Shown piece after piece: positions 34,546 through 43,237 of a stretch of DNA of 64,000 bases. Origin of the DNA: Oceanobacter sp. (GTDB lineage: Bacteria; Pseudomonadota; Gammaproteobacteria; Pseudomonadales; Oceanobacteraceae). The DNA is taken from NCBI GenBank assembly GCA_002733645.1, contig NVWL01000049.1:1-64000 (forward strand), written 5' to 3'. The position numbers were made by a program, and so were the translations under genes. The first letter of the stretch is position 1. Every line of letters begins with the position of its first letter. The notes beneath the pieces are model-generated. The model did not search any database and was not told where the DNA came from. It saw only the letters and a program-made list of their open reading frames with translations.

Positions 34546-36357
34546 ATGGAAAGCCAGAGCACACCGATAAAATTGCATATACCGAGTGCGACTCTTAAAG
34601 AGTTATCGTTCTGCTCAGCTAATGGCGCAGACTTCTCCAAGTGGGCCAAATCTTTACCTATGGCGAATACGGGAGAAGCCTCCCGACGTTTGTATCAAGC
34701 TGTGAGAGAAATCAACAGCTTAGATACCTCTCCTGAAGATCGATTTGAGTTTCTTGAAATCATTCGCCCGTACATTCATTCTGTTTGCAAAGTGCTGAAC
34801 AAACACTTTTTACAATCATCCATCTCTCTAAACGACAAACAGTTAAAAATTGCCAACCTAACTCAAGCTCTGCAAGGCCATCTGGCTACGGGTTACAAAA
34901 TGGTTGTGGCGCACGGTGCCAAAACATTCAAAGTTGGTGAACGAACTCCCAAGTATTTTGCTAAAGCGACGCATCGAGCTATCTCCGATAGCGGTCAGAT
35001 ATTACTGCGCTCATTCCAACTCTATTCGCAATCTCCAGAACGCGCTTGGATTGACGTAAATCAGCTTTATTTGATGGCTGAAGAGCATCTTATTGATGGC
35101 ATCGCGATTGAAGATCAACAAGCGCGTTATGTGCACAAGTCATCAATTCGAGACGCCTTTATTCGTGTACACCTACTGGGCACAGCAAAGCCGAGTAATT
35201 TGCGCCAACAGGATCTTGCCCAGCTTTACGAAGCCACTGAATACTGGTGCAGCGCGGCCTCTCTTACTTCGGTTGATGACGAGAGTGCCTTGTTTATTAT
35301 CAATCTCCACCGTGATCGTCCGGGGCAATACCGACAACACATTCGTGATGCACAAAAAGCCAGCTTCCGCAGTTTGAACACGCAGAAGTTAGTGCAAGCA
35401 CTAAAAGTACACAGCTCTTCTCCAAATGAAGCCAAAGTACACGTTCCAGAAAAAACCAATGAGTCACTGCTTATTCATGCGATCCAATCTTGGGGCATCC
35501 ATTGGCAACGATCTTTCCGCCGCGTCCCTACGGATGGCGGCCTAAGTGTCTGCATCGGTTTTTCAGCACTGCACTACTTTACTGCGGGCATGCGTGATTT
35601 CGATCAAGTTTCTCTAAAAATGAAACCCGTACTCAATGAGCATGGCCAGATTGTTGATACCGGCAGCAGTATGTCTGACGACGTTTGGGCGGACGCCTTT
35701 GATGCCGGCGGCTCACGTATGCCTGATAACGCCGGAATGAATCTTGATGCTATTGAATTCATCACTAAGCATCAAATTGAAGTAGAAGACGAAGAAAGCA
35801 GCCAGCCTAAAACACGCTACAACAGCTACAAAGTGACACTCATCAACACTAGCCCAGGTGGTTATTGCTTGCACTGGGAAGGTGATGTGCCTTCGGCTAT
35901 TCAAGCCGGAGAGCTAATTGGTGTTCAGGAAAGTGGCGTTCGGCAGTGGTCTATCGGCGTGATTCGTTGGATTCGTCACTTACGTGATCAAGGCACTCAG
36001 CTTGGGGTCGAGCTTCTGGCACCCAAAGCTGAAGTTGGCATTGCTCGATTACTGCAAAAAACAGGCAGTAATGGCCCACAAATGCGCGCACTGGTGCTGC
36101 CGGCGATCAAGGCGATTGCCCAACCTGCTACTTTATTACTTCCTCGTATTCCATTTCGTACAGGTAATAAAATTGAATTGCTGCATGATGAGCTTAATGG
36201 ACGTTACCAGCTCATCAAAAGTTTAGCGTCGACAAGTAGCTTCAGTCAGTTTCAATTCCGCGTGGCCGGCGTTACAGCTTCTTCTAAACCGGCCATCAGT
36301 ACGACCGGCGATAACTTAATAGAAGACGATTTTGATTCCCTCTGGAATAAACTTTGA
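34546..36357 (+). CDS. PilZ-like protein upstream of fimX-like gene
   Basis: This 603-residue protein has a helical N-terminal half (about 40-250) and a C-terminal PilZ-like segment around TLINTSPGGYCLHWEGD and IGVIRWIRHLRDQGTQLGVELL. The NxSxxG motif is present but the arginine-rich RxxxR motif needed for c-di-GMP binding is not clear, so binding ability is uncertain. In P. aeruginosa the gene in the same place, just before fimX, was implicated in surface/type IV pilus behaviour (from memory). AGGAAAGC precedes the ATG. The fimX-like gene follows after 95 bases, with a strong hairpin between. Confidence 0.8.
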   Translation: MESQSTPIKLHIPSATLKELSFCSANGADFSKWAKSLPMANTGEASRRLYQAVREINSLDTSPEDRFEFLEIIRPYIHSVCKVLNKHFLQSSISLNDKQLKIANLTQALQGHLATGYKMVVAHGAKTFKVGERTPKYFAKATHRAISDSGQILLRSFQLYSQSPERAWIDVNQLYLMAEEHLIDGIAIEDQQARYVHKSSIRDAFIRVHLLGTAKPSNLRQQDLAQLYEATEYWCSAASLTSVDDESALFIINLHRDRPGQYRQHIRDAQKASFRSLNTQKLVQALKVHSSSPNEAKVHVPEKTNESLLIHAIQSWGIHWQRSFRRVPTDGGLSVCIGFSALHYFTAGMRDFDQVSLKMKPVLNEHGQIVDTGSSMSDDVWADAFDAGGSRMPDNAGMNLDAIEFITKHQIEVEDEESSQPKTRYNSYKVTLINTSPGGYCLHWEGDVPSAIQAGELIGVQESGVRQWSIGVIRWIRHLRDQGTQLGVELLAPKAEVGIARLLQKTGSNGPQMRALVLPAIKAIAQPATLLLPRIPFRTGNKIELLHDELNGRYQLIKSLASTSSFSQFQFRVAGVTASSKPAISTTGDNLIEDDFDSLWNKL

Positions 36358-36362
36358 TTCAG

Positions 36363-36397
36363 TGACAGCATGTGACAATTTTTGTCACATGCTGTCA
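36363..36397. promoter_or_regulatory. Perfect 15-bp inverted repeat upstream of the fimX-like gene
   Basis: TGACAGCATGTGACA, an ATTTT loop and TGTCACATGCTGTCA form a perfect 15-bp stem just five bases after the preceding stop codon and 56 bases before the fimX-like start. On the plus strand TGTTGATTT follows, so no T-tract; an intrinsic terminator is unlikely. It could be a dimeric-regulator operator or an mRNA hairpin. A shorter hairpin with the same GTGACA/TGTCAC core lies between alaS and lysC. Confidence 0.75.
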
Positions 36398-36452
36398 TGT
36401 TGATTTATCAAAGATGACAATATAATCACCATTTTTTCTGATTGAGGTTTTA

Positions 36453-38543
36453 ATGTCATCCTCTCGCGACACTCTTCATTTGTTGCTACTCACTAAAACG
36501 CAAAATGACGCTGAGCAACTTATTAGCCTATTGCGTAACTCCGGCTATGCGACGCGTGCTCAGTCCGTGAATAGTCATGAGCAATTTGAGGAATCTTTGC
36601 GTAGCGCACGCTGGGACGTCATCGTCGTCGATCCCGAGCTACGCGATATAAAGTTCACGGAGCTACTCAATCAAGTTCACCGCTTGAATCTCGATATTCC
36701 TGTCATTTTGGTTCCAGAAGAACTAGATGGAATGCTGCTGGAAAGCGCATTAATTAAAGGCGCTGCAGCCGTTATACCTTTCGAAGAAAGCAACAGTCTC
36801 GTACTTACGATCCAAAAAGAGGTTAAGAACCTACGCACCCGACAAGACATTCGTATTTTACAAGTGCGCCTACGAGAAGCGGAAAAGCGTTGCCGAACCC
36901 TTTTGGAAAGCTCCCGAGACCCTATTGCCTACATTCATGATGGTATGCACGTATATGCCAATCAGGCCTACCTTGAATTATTTGGTTATGCCACTGCCGA
37001 GGATTTAGAAGGCGTCACGGTGTTAGATATGATTGCTGCGGACAGCCAACGTGATTTTAAGAATTTTCTGAAAAATCACCAAAGCACGATTCCAGAAGGC
37101 CAGTATATTGATATCACCAGCGTTCTTGGTGACGGTAGCCAGTGTGCTGTTCAGGTTCACTTTTCTGACGCGACTTACTCGGATGAACCGTGCACACAAA
37201 TCCAGCTGACACGAAAAGATAATCAAGAAGAACTCAAAGTAGAGCTCGATGAATTACGTAGCCGTGATTCGATGACTAGCCTCTATAACAAAGAGTACTT
37301 CCTTGAACGTATGACACGAGCGTTGGATCAAGCGGTACTAGAAAAACAATTCAGTACTCTCATGTATATAAGTATCGATAAATTCGATGAGATTACACGT
37401 CAAGTCGGTATTAAGTCCGCGGATGAGGTGGTAAAAGCCATCAGTACGTGTCTCGCTGAGCAAGCGGAGAAGTACGACATTACCGCCCGCATTAGTGATG
37501 ATGTTTTTGCTTGGATGATGCCCGGAGGTGAGCCAAACTTAGCCCGAGAACTCGCCTCGAAGTTACTGTCCAGCGTTAATCAATTAATGATCGACCTAGA
37601 GCAAAGAACGATCCAACCTACGATCAGTATCGGTATTACTATGATTACCGACAACAGCATTTCACCACAAGAGTCGTTACAACAAGCACACTATGCCGCC
37701 GAAGCTGTAGCCACTGAAAATACAGAGCAACAAGGCAATGGTCTGCACATATACATGCCGGAAGATCAGACGGAGTCGATTGAAGTTAAAGCACTGCAAC
37801 AAGAACTCAGTAGTGCATTACGCAAAAATACCCTTAAGCTCGCCTTTCAGCCGTTAATCAGCCTTAAAGGTGAAGAAGGTGAACATTACGAAGTGCTATT
37901 ACGATTACCTCAGAACGGTCAATCAGATCTTTCTGCTGGCGACTTTATTCATAGCAACGACGTCAGTGATGAACTCAAAATCAAAATCGACCGTTGGGTA
38001 ATTTTACACTCGACCAAACTATTGGCCGAGCATCAGCGTAAAGGAAATGACACCCGTGTGTTTATTAACCTCAGTAGTGCTTCCTTCCGAGATAGCGGCT
38101 TACCCGCGTGGATTCAAGTGGCACTAAAAGCTGCCGGGCTAAATCATAATTCTGTGATTTTTCAGATAACGGAAGAAGATGCCGTTCGCCATACTGCTCC
38201 AGCCAAACGCTTCAGCTATCAAATTCGAGCCTCTGGTTTAAGCATGGCAGTCAATCGCTTCGGCTGTGAGTTACAGCCTTTAAAGTTGCTGAATACGGTT
38301 GAATTTGACTACGTAAAACTTGATGGTTCTTATACCCAAGAACTCGGCAGCAACGCGGCCAGCGGTAAGGCTTTACGTACTTTACTTGAAGGCGTTCACG
38401 AGAAAGGGAAAGTCAGCATCGCCCCCTTCGTTGAGAGTGCAACGTCAGTATCGGGGATCTGGCAATATGGCGTGCACTTTATTCAAGGCCATTACGTGCA
38501 AGCCCCACAAAATGAAATGAGTTACGACTTCTCGGAAGAGTAA
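36453..38543 (+). CDS. fimX: FimX-like REC-PAS-GGDEF-EAL c-di-GMP receptor
   Basis: This 696-residue protein, close to P. aeruginosa FimX (691), has a receiver-like domain (about 5-125), PAS (about 145-255), a GGDEF domain (about 260-430) and an EAL domain (about 440-690). The GGDEF motif is replaced by SDDVF and EAL by EVL (EVLLRL). FimX itself has a degenerate GGDEF motif and EVL, so this should bind c-di-GMP through the EAL domain without efficient turnover and control type IV pilus assembly and twitching. serB converges downstream, as in Pseudomonas. TGAGGTT precedes the ATG. Enzyme activity cannot be excluded from sequence alone. Confidence 0.9.
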   Translation: MSSSRDTLHLLLLTKTQNDAEQLISLLRNSGYATRAQSVNSHEQFEESLRSARWDVIVVDPELRDIKFTELLNQVHRLNLDIPVILVPEELDGMLLESALIKGAAAVIPFEESNSLVLTIQKEVKNLRTRQDIRILQVRLREAEKRCRTLLESSRDPIAYIHDGMHVYANQAYLELFGYATAEDLEGVTVLDMIAADSQRDFKNFLKNHQSTIPEGQYIDITSVLGDGSQCAVQVHFSDATYSDEPCTQIQLTRKDNQEELKVELDELRSRDSMTSLYNKEYFLERMTRALDQAVLEKQFSTLMYISIDKFDEITRQVGIKSADEVVKAISTCLAEQAEKYDITARISDDVFAWMMPGGEPNLARELASKLLSSVNQLMIDLEQRTIQPTISIGITMITDNSISPQESLQQAHYAAEAVATENTEQQGNGLHIYMPEDQTESIEVKALQQELSSALRKNTLKLAFQPLISLKGEEGEHYEVLLRLPQNGQSDLSAGDFIHSNDVSDELKIKIDRWVILHSTKLLAEHQRKGNDTRVFINLSSASFRDSGLPAWIQVALKAAGLNHNSVIFQITEEDAVRHTAPAKRFSYQIRASGLSMAVNRFGCELQPLKLLNTVEFDYVKLDGSYTQELGSNAASGKALRTLLEGVHEKGKVSIAPFVESATSVSGIWQYGVHFIQGHYVQAPQNEMSYDFSEE

Positions 38544-38565
38544 ATAGCCATTCGTTCTCTCAAAC

Positions 38566-38594
38566 AAAACAGCCCCAATAAAGGGGCTGTTTTA
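38566..38594. terminator. Bidirectional intrinsic terminator, fimX/serB
   Basis: AACAGCCCC-AATAAA-GGGGCTGTT stem-loop with an A-rich left side and TTT right side, between the convergent fimX-like gene and serB. Confidence 0.88.
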
Positions 38595-38610
38595 GTTATA
38601 GGCGATAATA

Positions 38611-39819
38611 TTAACGAATATCTCGGTCGTGATACCCCAACAAATACAACAAGCCATCTAAACCCAATGTTGAAATTGCATGTTTCGCATTCTCACGGAC
38701 CAACGGCTTCGCGCGAAAAGCAATACCAAGTCCCGCCACTGACAACATAGGTAAATCATTGGCACCATCACCGACCGCAATGGTTTGCTCAAGACGTATA
38801 CCTTCACGTACGGCAAGATCTTGCAGCAACTCAGCCTTACGCTTGCCGTCGACAACACGACCTGTCACGCGACCCGTCACAACGTTATCTTCCAGCTCCA
38901 GCTCATTGGCATACACATAATCAATACCAAGACGTTCTTGTAGATACTCACCAAAGTAAGTAAAGCCACCGGAAAGAATCGCAGTTTTATAACCTAATGC
39001 CCGCAAGTTACTGATCAGGCGCTCAGCGCCTTCTGTCACTGGCAAACGCTCGGCAATGCCTTGTAACACATCACCACTGAGTCCTTTTAATAAGGCCACA
39101 CGTTGTTCAAAACTCTCGGTGAAATCAAGTTCACCCTGCATCGCCCGCTCTGTAATTTCAGAGACTTGATCTCCTACACCCGCGGCGGCAGCCAGCTCAT
39201 CAATCACTTCAGCTTCGATTAATGTGGAGTCCATATCAAAACACACCAAACGGCGAGTGCGGCGATAGACGTCATCTTCTTGGAAAGCGATATCCACGCC
39301 CAACTCGTTTGCGGCTTCTAGGAACTGAGCGCGCATTTTCGCTTGATCTGTGACACCACGTACCGAAAACTCAACACATGCACGTGTTGTATCGGTGATT
39401 TCTCCCAGAGGGACACGCCCTGACAGGCGATTTATTTGATCGATATTAAGATTATGTTCAGCCACGATGGACGTCACACGAGCTATCGCTTCGGCTTCAA
39501 TAGCACGGGACAGCAAGGTGATAATATGACGCGGCTTACCTTGCCCTGCCACCCACTGCTCATAGCTTTCTGGCGTTACCGGGGTAAAGCTCACCGCCAG
39601 TCCCATCTCGTGTACCCGAAAAAGCACATCTTTGAGCACAGGCGCAGCTTCGGCCGTGGAAGGGATTGCCGCTAAAATACCTAACGACAGAGAGTCGTGA
39701 ATTTCAGCTTGTCCAATATCCAGTACCGTCACTTCATACTGGGCAAGAATACTGCTGATTGAAGCAGTCACACCGGGCTTATCGGCACCGGTGATCCTAA
39801 TTAACACCAATTCTGTCAC
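38611..39819 (-). CDS. serB: Phosphoserine phosphatase SerB
   Basis: This 402-residue protein hydrolyses phosphoserine, the last step of serine synthesis. Two ACT-type regulatory domains (about 5-75 and 95-175) precede a HAD phosphatase domain whose FDMDSTLIEAEVIDELA holds the nucleophile Asp and the acid Asp; AILSGGFTYFGEYL and VGDGANDLPML are later HAD motifs. The double ACT form is typical for Pseudomonas-like bacteria. The start codon is GTG with an AGGAAAG site upstream. The 56-residue ORF follows upstream on the same strand. Confidence 0.97.
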   Translation of the reverse strand: MTELVLIRITGADKPGVTASISSILAQYEVTVLDIGQAEIHDSLSLGILAAIPSTAEAAPVLKDVLFRVHEMGLAVSFTPVTPESYEQWVAGQGKPRHIITLLSRAIEAEAIARVTSIVAEHNLNIDQINRLSGRVPLGEITDTTRACVEFSVRGVTDQAKMRAQFLEAANELGVDIAFQEDDVYRRTRRLVCFDMDSTLIEAEVIDELAAAAGVGDQVSEITERAMQGELDFTESFEQRVALLKGLSGDVLQGIAERLPVTEGAERLISNLRALGYKTAILSGGFTYFGEYLQERLGIDYVYANELELEDNVVTGRVTGRVVDGKRKAELLQDLAVREGIRLEQTIAVGDGANDLPMLSVAGLGIAFRAKPLVRENAKHAISTLGLDGLLYLLGYHDRDIR

Positions 39820-39866
39820 AGAGCTTTCCTGTTACTGCTGTTCAGGCCTGTTAAAGCCATTCAAAG

Positions 39867-40037
39867 TTATAACTTGTCTGTATCAGATTTTGCCGCAGCA
39901 ACAACAGAGCGCAGCTCTTCGATCAGATCAACGGTCTCGTGAACAGATAGCGCACGGACGCGGTCAAGACTCATCAAAAACAAACCTTTTTCTAGCTGGG
40001 TAAGCTTATCTTGCAGAGACTGCTTCACATCACTCAT
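39867..40037 (-). CDS. Small conserved-looking protein upstream of serB (56 aa)
   Basis: A 56-residue ORF below the track cutoff: MSDVKQSLQDKLTQLEKGLF at the start, acidic/helical overall, ending AAAKSDTDKL. GAGGAAT lies seven bases before the ATG on the minus strand, which is a good ribosome-binding site. It lies 47 bases upstream of the serB GTG on the same strand, so co-transcription is likely. Function unknown and no family recognised. It is predicted to be soluble, with a leucine-spaced N-terminal helix. The supporting evidence is the strong start signal and clean placement in an otherwise empty gap. Confidence 0.65.
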   Translation of the reverse strand: MSDVKQSLQDKLTQLEKGLFLMSLDRVRALSVHETVDLIEELRSVVAAAKSDTDKL

Positions 40038-40172
40038 GATCATTCCTCGTAAAAAATAACAATTTCAATGCTGCCCTTAGTCACAGAACTCAGATTCTGC
40101 ACTGGTGTTACGACAGGCGCGGCATATAATAACATTAAAGCCATGGAATTTTACGTTTTATCAGGTCAATGC

Positions 40173-41513
40173 ATGTTCAATCTACGCTCCACCAGTGATT
40201 CACTAAACACCAGTCAACGCGCCGGATTGCTTGCAGCTATCATGGTCCTCGTTGCTGGCGTTATTTTAACGGTAACAACCTACACCAACCTCTATGAACA
40301 GCTGGAGTCTGAACAGGTTGCCGAAAGTCAGCGACAGCTACAGCACCTGAGCGCCCTCTTAACACCAAGCTTAGTCCGCGATGATCGGATTTCCTTAAAC
40401 CTATCACTTGATGAATGGCAAAATGACCCCGCTCTGCAAGCTATTAGAGTAAAGAACCGGGATGGCCTGCCCGTTGCAAGTAAAGGCGAGGTAGATTCAA
40501 GTCTGACGCTTATGCTTTACCCTATACGCCAAGATGACATTCTTTACGGCGAGCTTGAGGGCTACATCAGTTCATCCCCCGTGATTACATCAACCAATCG
40601 TAACGGATCATTAAGCCTACTCATTACCGCCGCTCTTACCTTAATTGCAGGCCTTGCTGGCTGGTTAATTAGTGAACGTCATAGCCGTTATCTACGCCAA
40701 TTAGAAACTCGCTTAGTTGAATGGCGTGATGGTGATGATCTCAACTTACCTATGGGCCCTGAAAACCCCGAGCTTAAATCGCTGCATAACATACTCGGCG
40801 ATATATCCAAGAGAGAGCAACAACGTAGAGCCGTTGAGCAAGCACTTGGGCAGTTTATGCAACCTGACGTAAATCCCTTTCCAGATCCAATGAAGTATTA
40901 CGATTGCGCCATGCTATATATCGAAATTCAAGATCTTGAACTACTTCAACAGCGCTTATCCGCTGAACAGCTCACCAGTACACTCAATCAATATCACCGC
41001 CTGCTCAGTCACGCAGCCAAACTCTACAATGGTAAGGTGGATCGTTACTTAGGTGATGGCGTTGTCATGCTGTTTGGAGTGCCTAATAAAGACCGCAACG
41101 CTGCTATGCACTGTTTGTATGCTGCTCGTTTATTTAGTGGGCTGGTCACGTATCTGCACGAAAATAATGCCAATGTACTTCCGCTTGAGTTCAATATAGC
41201 GGCACACTGGGGACCCGTACTGATGGCGCCATTGCAAGATGGCGTATCAACACAATACAGCTTGATTGGCGATGCGGTGCACTGGGCATATCATCTCGCC
41301 ACACGCAGCGAAGAGCGCCGAGTGCTTGCAAGCCAAACCCTGATAGAGATGTTAGAAGATGGCCATGACATCATCTGGAACGAAGGCCCCGTGGTGAAAG
41401 ATTTACACGGCGGTGTTCAACACACTTACTGGTTAAACCAACTGCCCGACAAAACTGAGTCGCTGATCAAACGACAAATCAAGCATATCACCTCGATGAC
41501 AGAAAACGCCTGA
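40173..41513 (+). CDS. Membrane-bound class III nucleotidyl cyclase-like protein (degenerate)
   Basis: From the ATG at 40173 (AGGT upstream) about 446 residues: transmembrane helix near 19-38 (AGLLAAIMVLVAGVILTVTTY), periplasmic region, second helix near 150-170, linker, and a C-terminal cyclase domain (about 235-425). DRYLGDGVVMLFG keeps one metal-binding Asp. However the first metal-site Asp appears as Glu (YIEIQD), and the usual N-x-x-x-R after IGDAV reads H-x-x-x-H (HWAYH), so catalysis is doubtful; it may act as a sensor or bind nucleotide. The track start at 40068 is upstream in the serB promoter region. In Pseudomonas the neighbouring gene of serB is different (AhpA/YtjB type), as far as I recall. 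Confidence 0.8.
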   Translation: MFNLRSTSDSLNTSQRAGLLAAIMVLVAGVILTVTTYTNLYEQLESEQVAESQRQLQHLSALLTPSLVRDDRISLNLSLDEWQNDPALQAIRVKNRDGLPVASKGEVDSSLTLMLYPIRQDDILYGELEGYISSSPVITSTNRNGSLSLLITAALTLIAGLAGWLISERHSRYLRQLETRLVEWRDGDDLNLPMGPENPELKSLHNILGDISKREQQRRAVEQALGQFMQPDVNPFPDPMKYYDCAMLYIEIQDLELLQQRLSAEQLTSTLNQYHRLLSHAAKLYNGKVDRYLGDGVVMLFGVPNKDRNAAMHCLYAARLFSGLVTYLHENNANVLPLEFNIAAHWGPVLMAPLQDGVSTQYSLIGDAVHWAYHLATRSEERRVLASQTLIEMLEDGHDIIWNEGPVVKDLHGGVQHTYWLNQLPDKTESLIKRQIKHITSMTENA

Positions 41514-41608
41514 CAGGTTAGACAGGTTTAAGCGCCCTTATTACACGAGACAATTTCCTTAGCTGGTCTAGGGTTAAAAATATTCCCTCACAGTAATAAG
41601 GTGGACTT

Positions 41609-42742
41609 ATGTTTCGAACAAAAAAAGCGCTCCTAGCACTCGCTATCGCGGGCTCAACAAGCTGGGCACAAGCCAGTGATATTCAAGTCAATGGATTTAT
41701 AAATGCTACCCTCGGCGTGTCTTCTAACGATGAAGTCAGCGTTGATGGTTACGATGAAGGCATGTCATCGGCTAACAACTCGGTTGTTGGTTTACAGTTT
41801 TTTAAACAAGTAAATGACTCAACCTCGGCAACCGTTCAACTCGTAGCACGAGGTCAATCTGGCTTTAATACCGAAGCTGCTTGGGCTTATGTGACTTATA
41901 GCTTTGACGAAAATACTGACGTTAGAGTAGGTCGCCTACGTACACCGCTGTACCATTATTCAGACTTCCTTGAAGTCGGCTATGCATACAATTGGGTGAC
42001 ACCGTCCTCCATTATTTATACACAAAGTGATTTGTCATCATTCAATGGAGCGGATATAACTCGACGCTTTACTTTGAATTCAGTAGATGGCTTTGCACAA
42101 GCTTATACTGGCCGCTACGTAGATGTGCTTACTGCAGGTGAGGATAATTATGCAGCCGACATGTCAAATTCAGGTTTAGTTGTAGGTGTTAATTCAGGGG
42201 ATTTTTCTGGACGTATTGGCTTTCACAAAGCAACACTGACTCTGGACATTGATCCTGCTGGCACTCGCGCTTTTGACCAATATGTCGCAGGCGCGATGGC
42301 TGCAGAAAGCTTTAACCTCATCCCTGGCCTTAACGCTAGTGATTTTGAAATTAATGATTCAAATATTGGCTATTATCAAACCTCCTTTGTATACGACAAC
42401 GGTACGACGTCATTCATTGCTGAATACACCTATTTGGACAGTGAAAGCGCTGCTATAAATAACAACTCAGCTTATATGATTGGTGGTGCACAGCGCTTTG
42501 GAGCAACCACGGTTCACCTCACCTATGCAGCAAAAGAAGATGATATTGATGACGGCGCAAATGGCATACTCCAAGCCAATGCCGAGATGATAGAAAACAG
42601 TATTATTCTCGGTGCCAGATACGACTACGATGCGGGTTCAGCATTTAAACTCGAAGCTGAACGCCACGAAGAAGAGCTCAACGCTGGCCAAGAAGGTTCG
42701 GTAGGCATCATTTATCGTGCTGGCTTTAGCCTCGTATTTTAA
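41609..42742 (+). CDS. Gram-negative porin-like outer-membrane protein
   Basis: This 377-residue protein has a signal peptide (to about residue 22, SWAQA before SDIQVNG), and alternating beta-strand patterns with terminal Phe (SLVF), typical of outer membrane beta-barrels. GFINATLGVSSND and the VRVGRLRTPLYHYSD segment resemble porin families of marine gammaproteobacteria. Substrate unknown. AAGGTGGAC lies before the ATG. The PstS-like gene begins just after its stop codon with an overlapping ribosome-binding site, so the two are in one operon; the cyclase-like gene is 95 bases upstream. Confidence 0.85.
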   Translation: MFRTKKALLALAIAGSTSWAQASDIQVNGFINATLGVSSNDEVSVDGYDEGMSSANNSVVGLQFFKQVNDSTSATVQLVARGQSGFNTEAAWAYVTYSFDENTDVRVGRLRTPLYHYSDFLEVGYAYNWVTPSSIIYTQSDLSSFNGADITRRFTLNSVDGFAQAYTGRYVDVLTAGEDNYAADMSNSGLVVGVNSGDFSGRIGFHKATLTLDIDPAGTRAFDQYVAGAMAAESFNLIPGLNASDFEINDSNIGYYQTSFVYDNGTTSFIAEYTYLDSESAAINNNSAYMIGGAQRFGATTVHLTYAAKEDDIDDGANGILQANAEMIENSIILGARYDYDAGSAFKLEAERHEEELNAGQEGSVGIIYRAGFSLVF

Positions 42743-42753
42743 GGAGTATGTAT

Positions 42754-43182
42754 ATGAAAATATCTAACATAATCACCGGCTGTTTTTTATCTTTACTGAT
42801 GTTTTCTGCAAATATCGCCTATGCAGAAACCGCTGTTATTGTCAGCAGTGCAAACGCTAATTCAGCGATGGATAGCAATGTCATTTCGCGTATATATTTA
42901 GGTAAGTCGTCAAGCTTTCCTAGCGGTGATCAAGCTATTCCAGTTGATCAAAATGAAGGCAGCGCTACCCGAGATGCATTCAACGACTCAGTATTAGGAA
43001 AAAATTCAAGCCAATTAAAAGCTTATTGGTCGCGCTTAATTTTTACCGGTAAAGGTACGCCCCCTAAAGAAGTCGGTGACGATGCCGCAGTTAAAAACCT
43101 CGTGGCAGCCAATCCGAATATGATTGGTTATATCGACAGCGCTGCAGTTGATGATTCGGTAAAAGTTGTTCTTACTTTTTAA
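42754..43182 (+). CDS. PstS-like periplasmic phosphate-binding-type protein
   Basis: From the second ATG (42754; AAGGAG seven bases upstream, overlapping the porin stop) this is a 142-residue protein with a signal peptide (to about residue 24, AYAETAVI). The mature part, with AVIVSSANANSAMDSNVISRIYLGKS, the WSRLIFTGKGTPP segment and NPNMIGYIDSAAV, matches the compact PBP-like proteins annotated as phosphate ABC transporter substrate-binding. It is much smaller than full PstS and lacks a permease neighbour, so a role in sensing or in a porin-linked process is possible. A strong terminator follows. Confidence 0.85.
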   Translation: MKISNIITGCFLSLLMFSANIAYAETAVIVSSANANSAMDSNVISRIYLGKSSSFPSGDQAIPVDQNEGSATRDAFNDSVLGKNSSQLKAYWSRLIFTGKGTPPKEVGDDAAVKNLVAANPNMIGYIDSAAVDDSVKVVLTF

Positions 43183-43206
43183 GTAAGTTTCAATAATTAA
43201 CTGAAT

Positions 43207-43237
43207 AAAAAACACCCGGATTGCCGGGTGTTTTTTT
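43207..43237. terminator. Bidirectional intrinsic terminator, PstS-like/DTW gene
   Basis: CACCCGG-ATTG-CCGGGTG stem with A-tract left and T7 right, between the PstS-like gene and the converging DTW-domain gene, whose stop codon overlaps the T-tract. Confidence 0.92.

Noticed and set aside
36363-36397. CRP/Vfr site in the fimX hairpin
   Set aside because: The half-sites TGTGA and TCACA are nine bases apart instead of six; the perfect stem is a better description.
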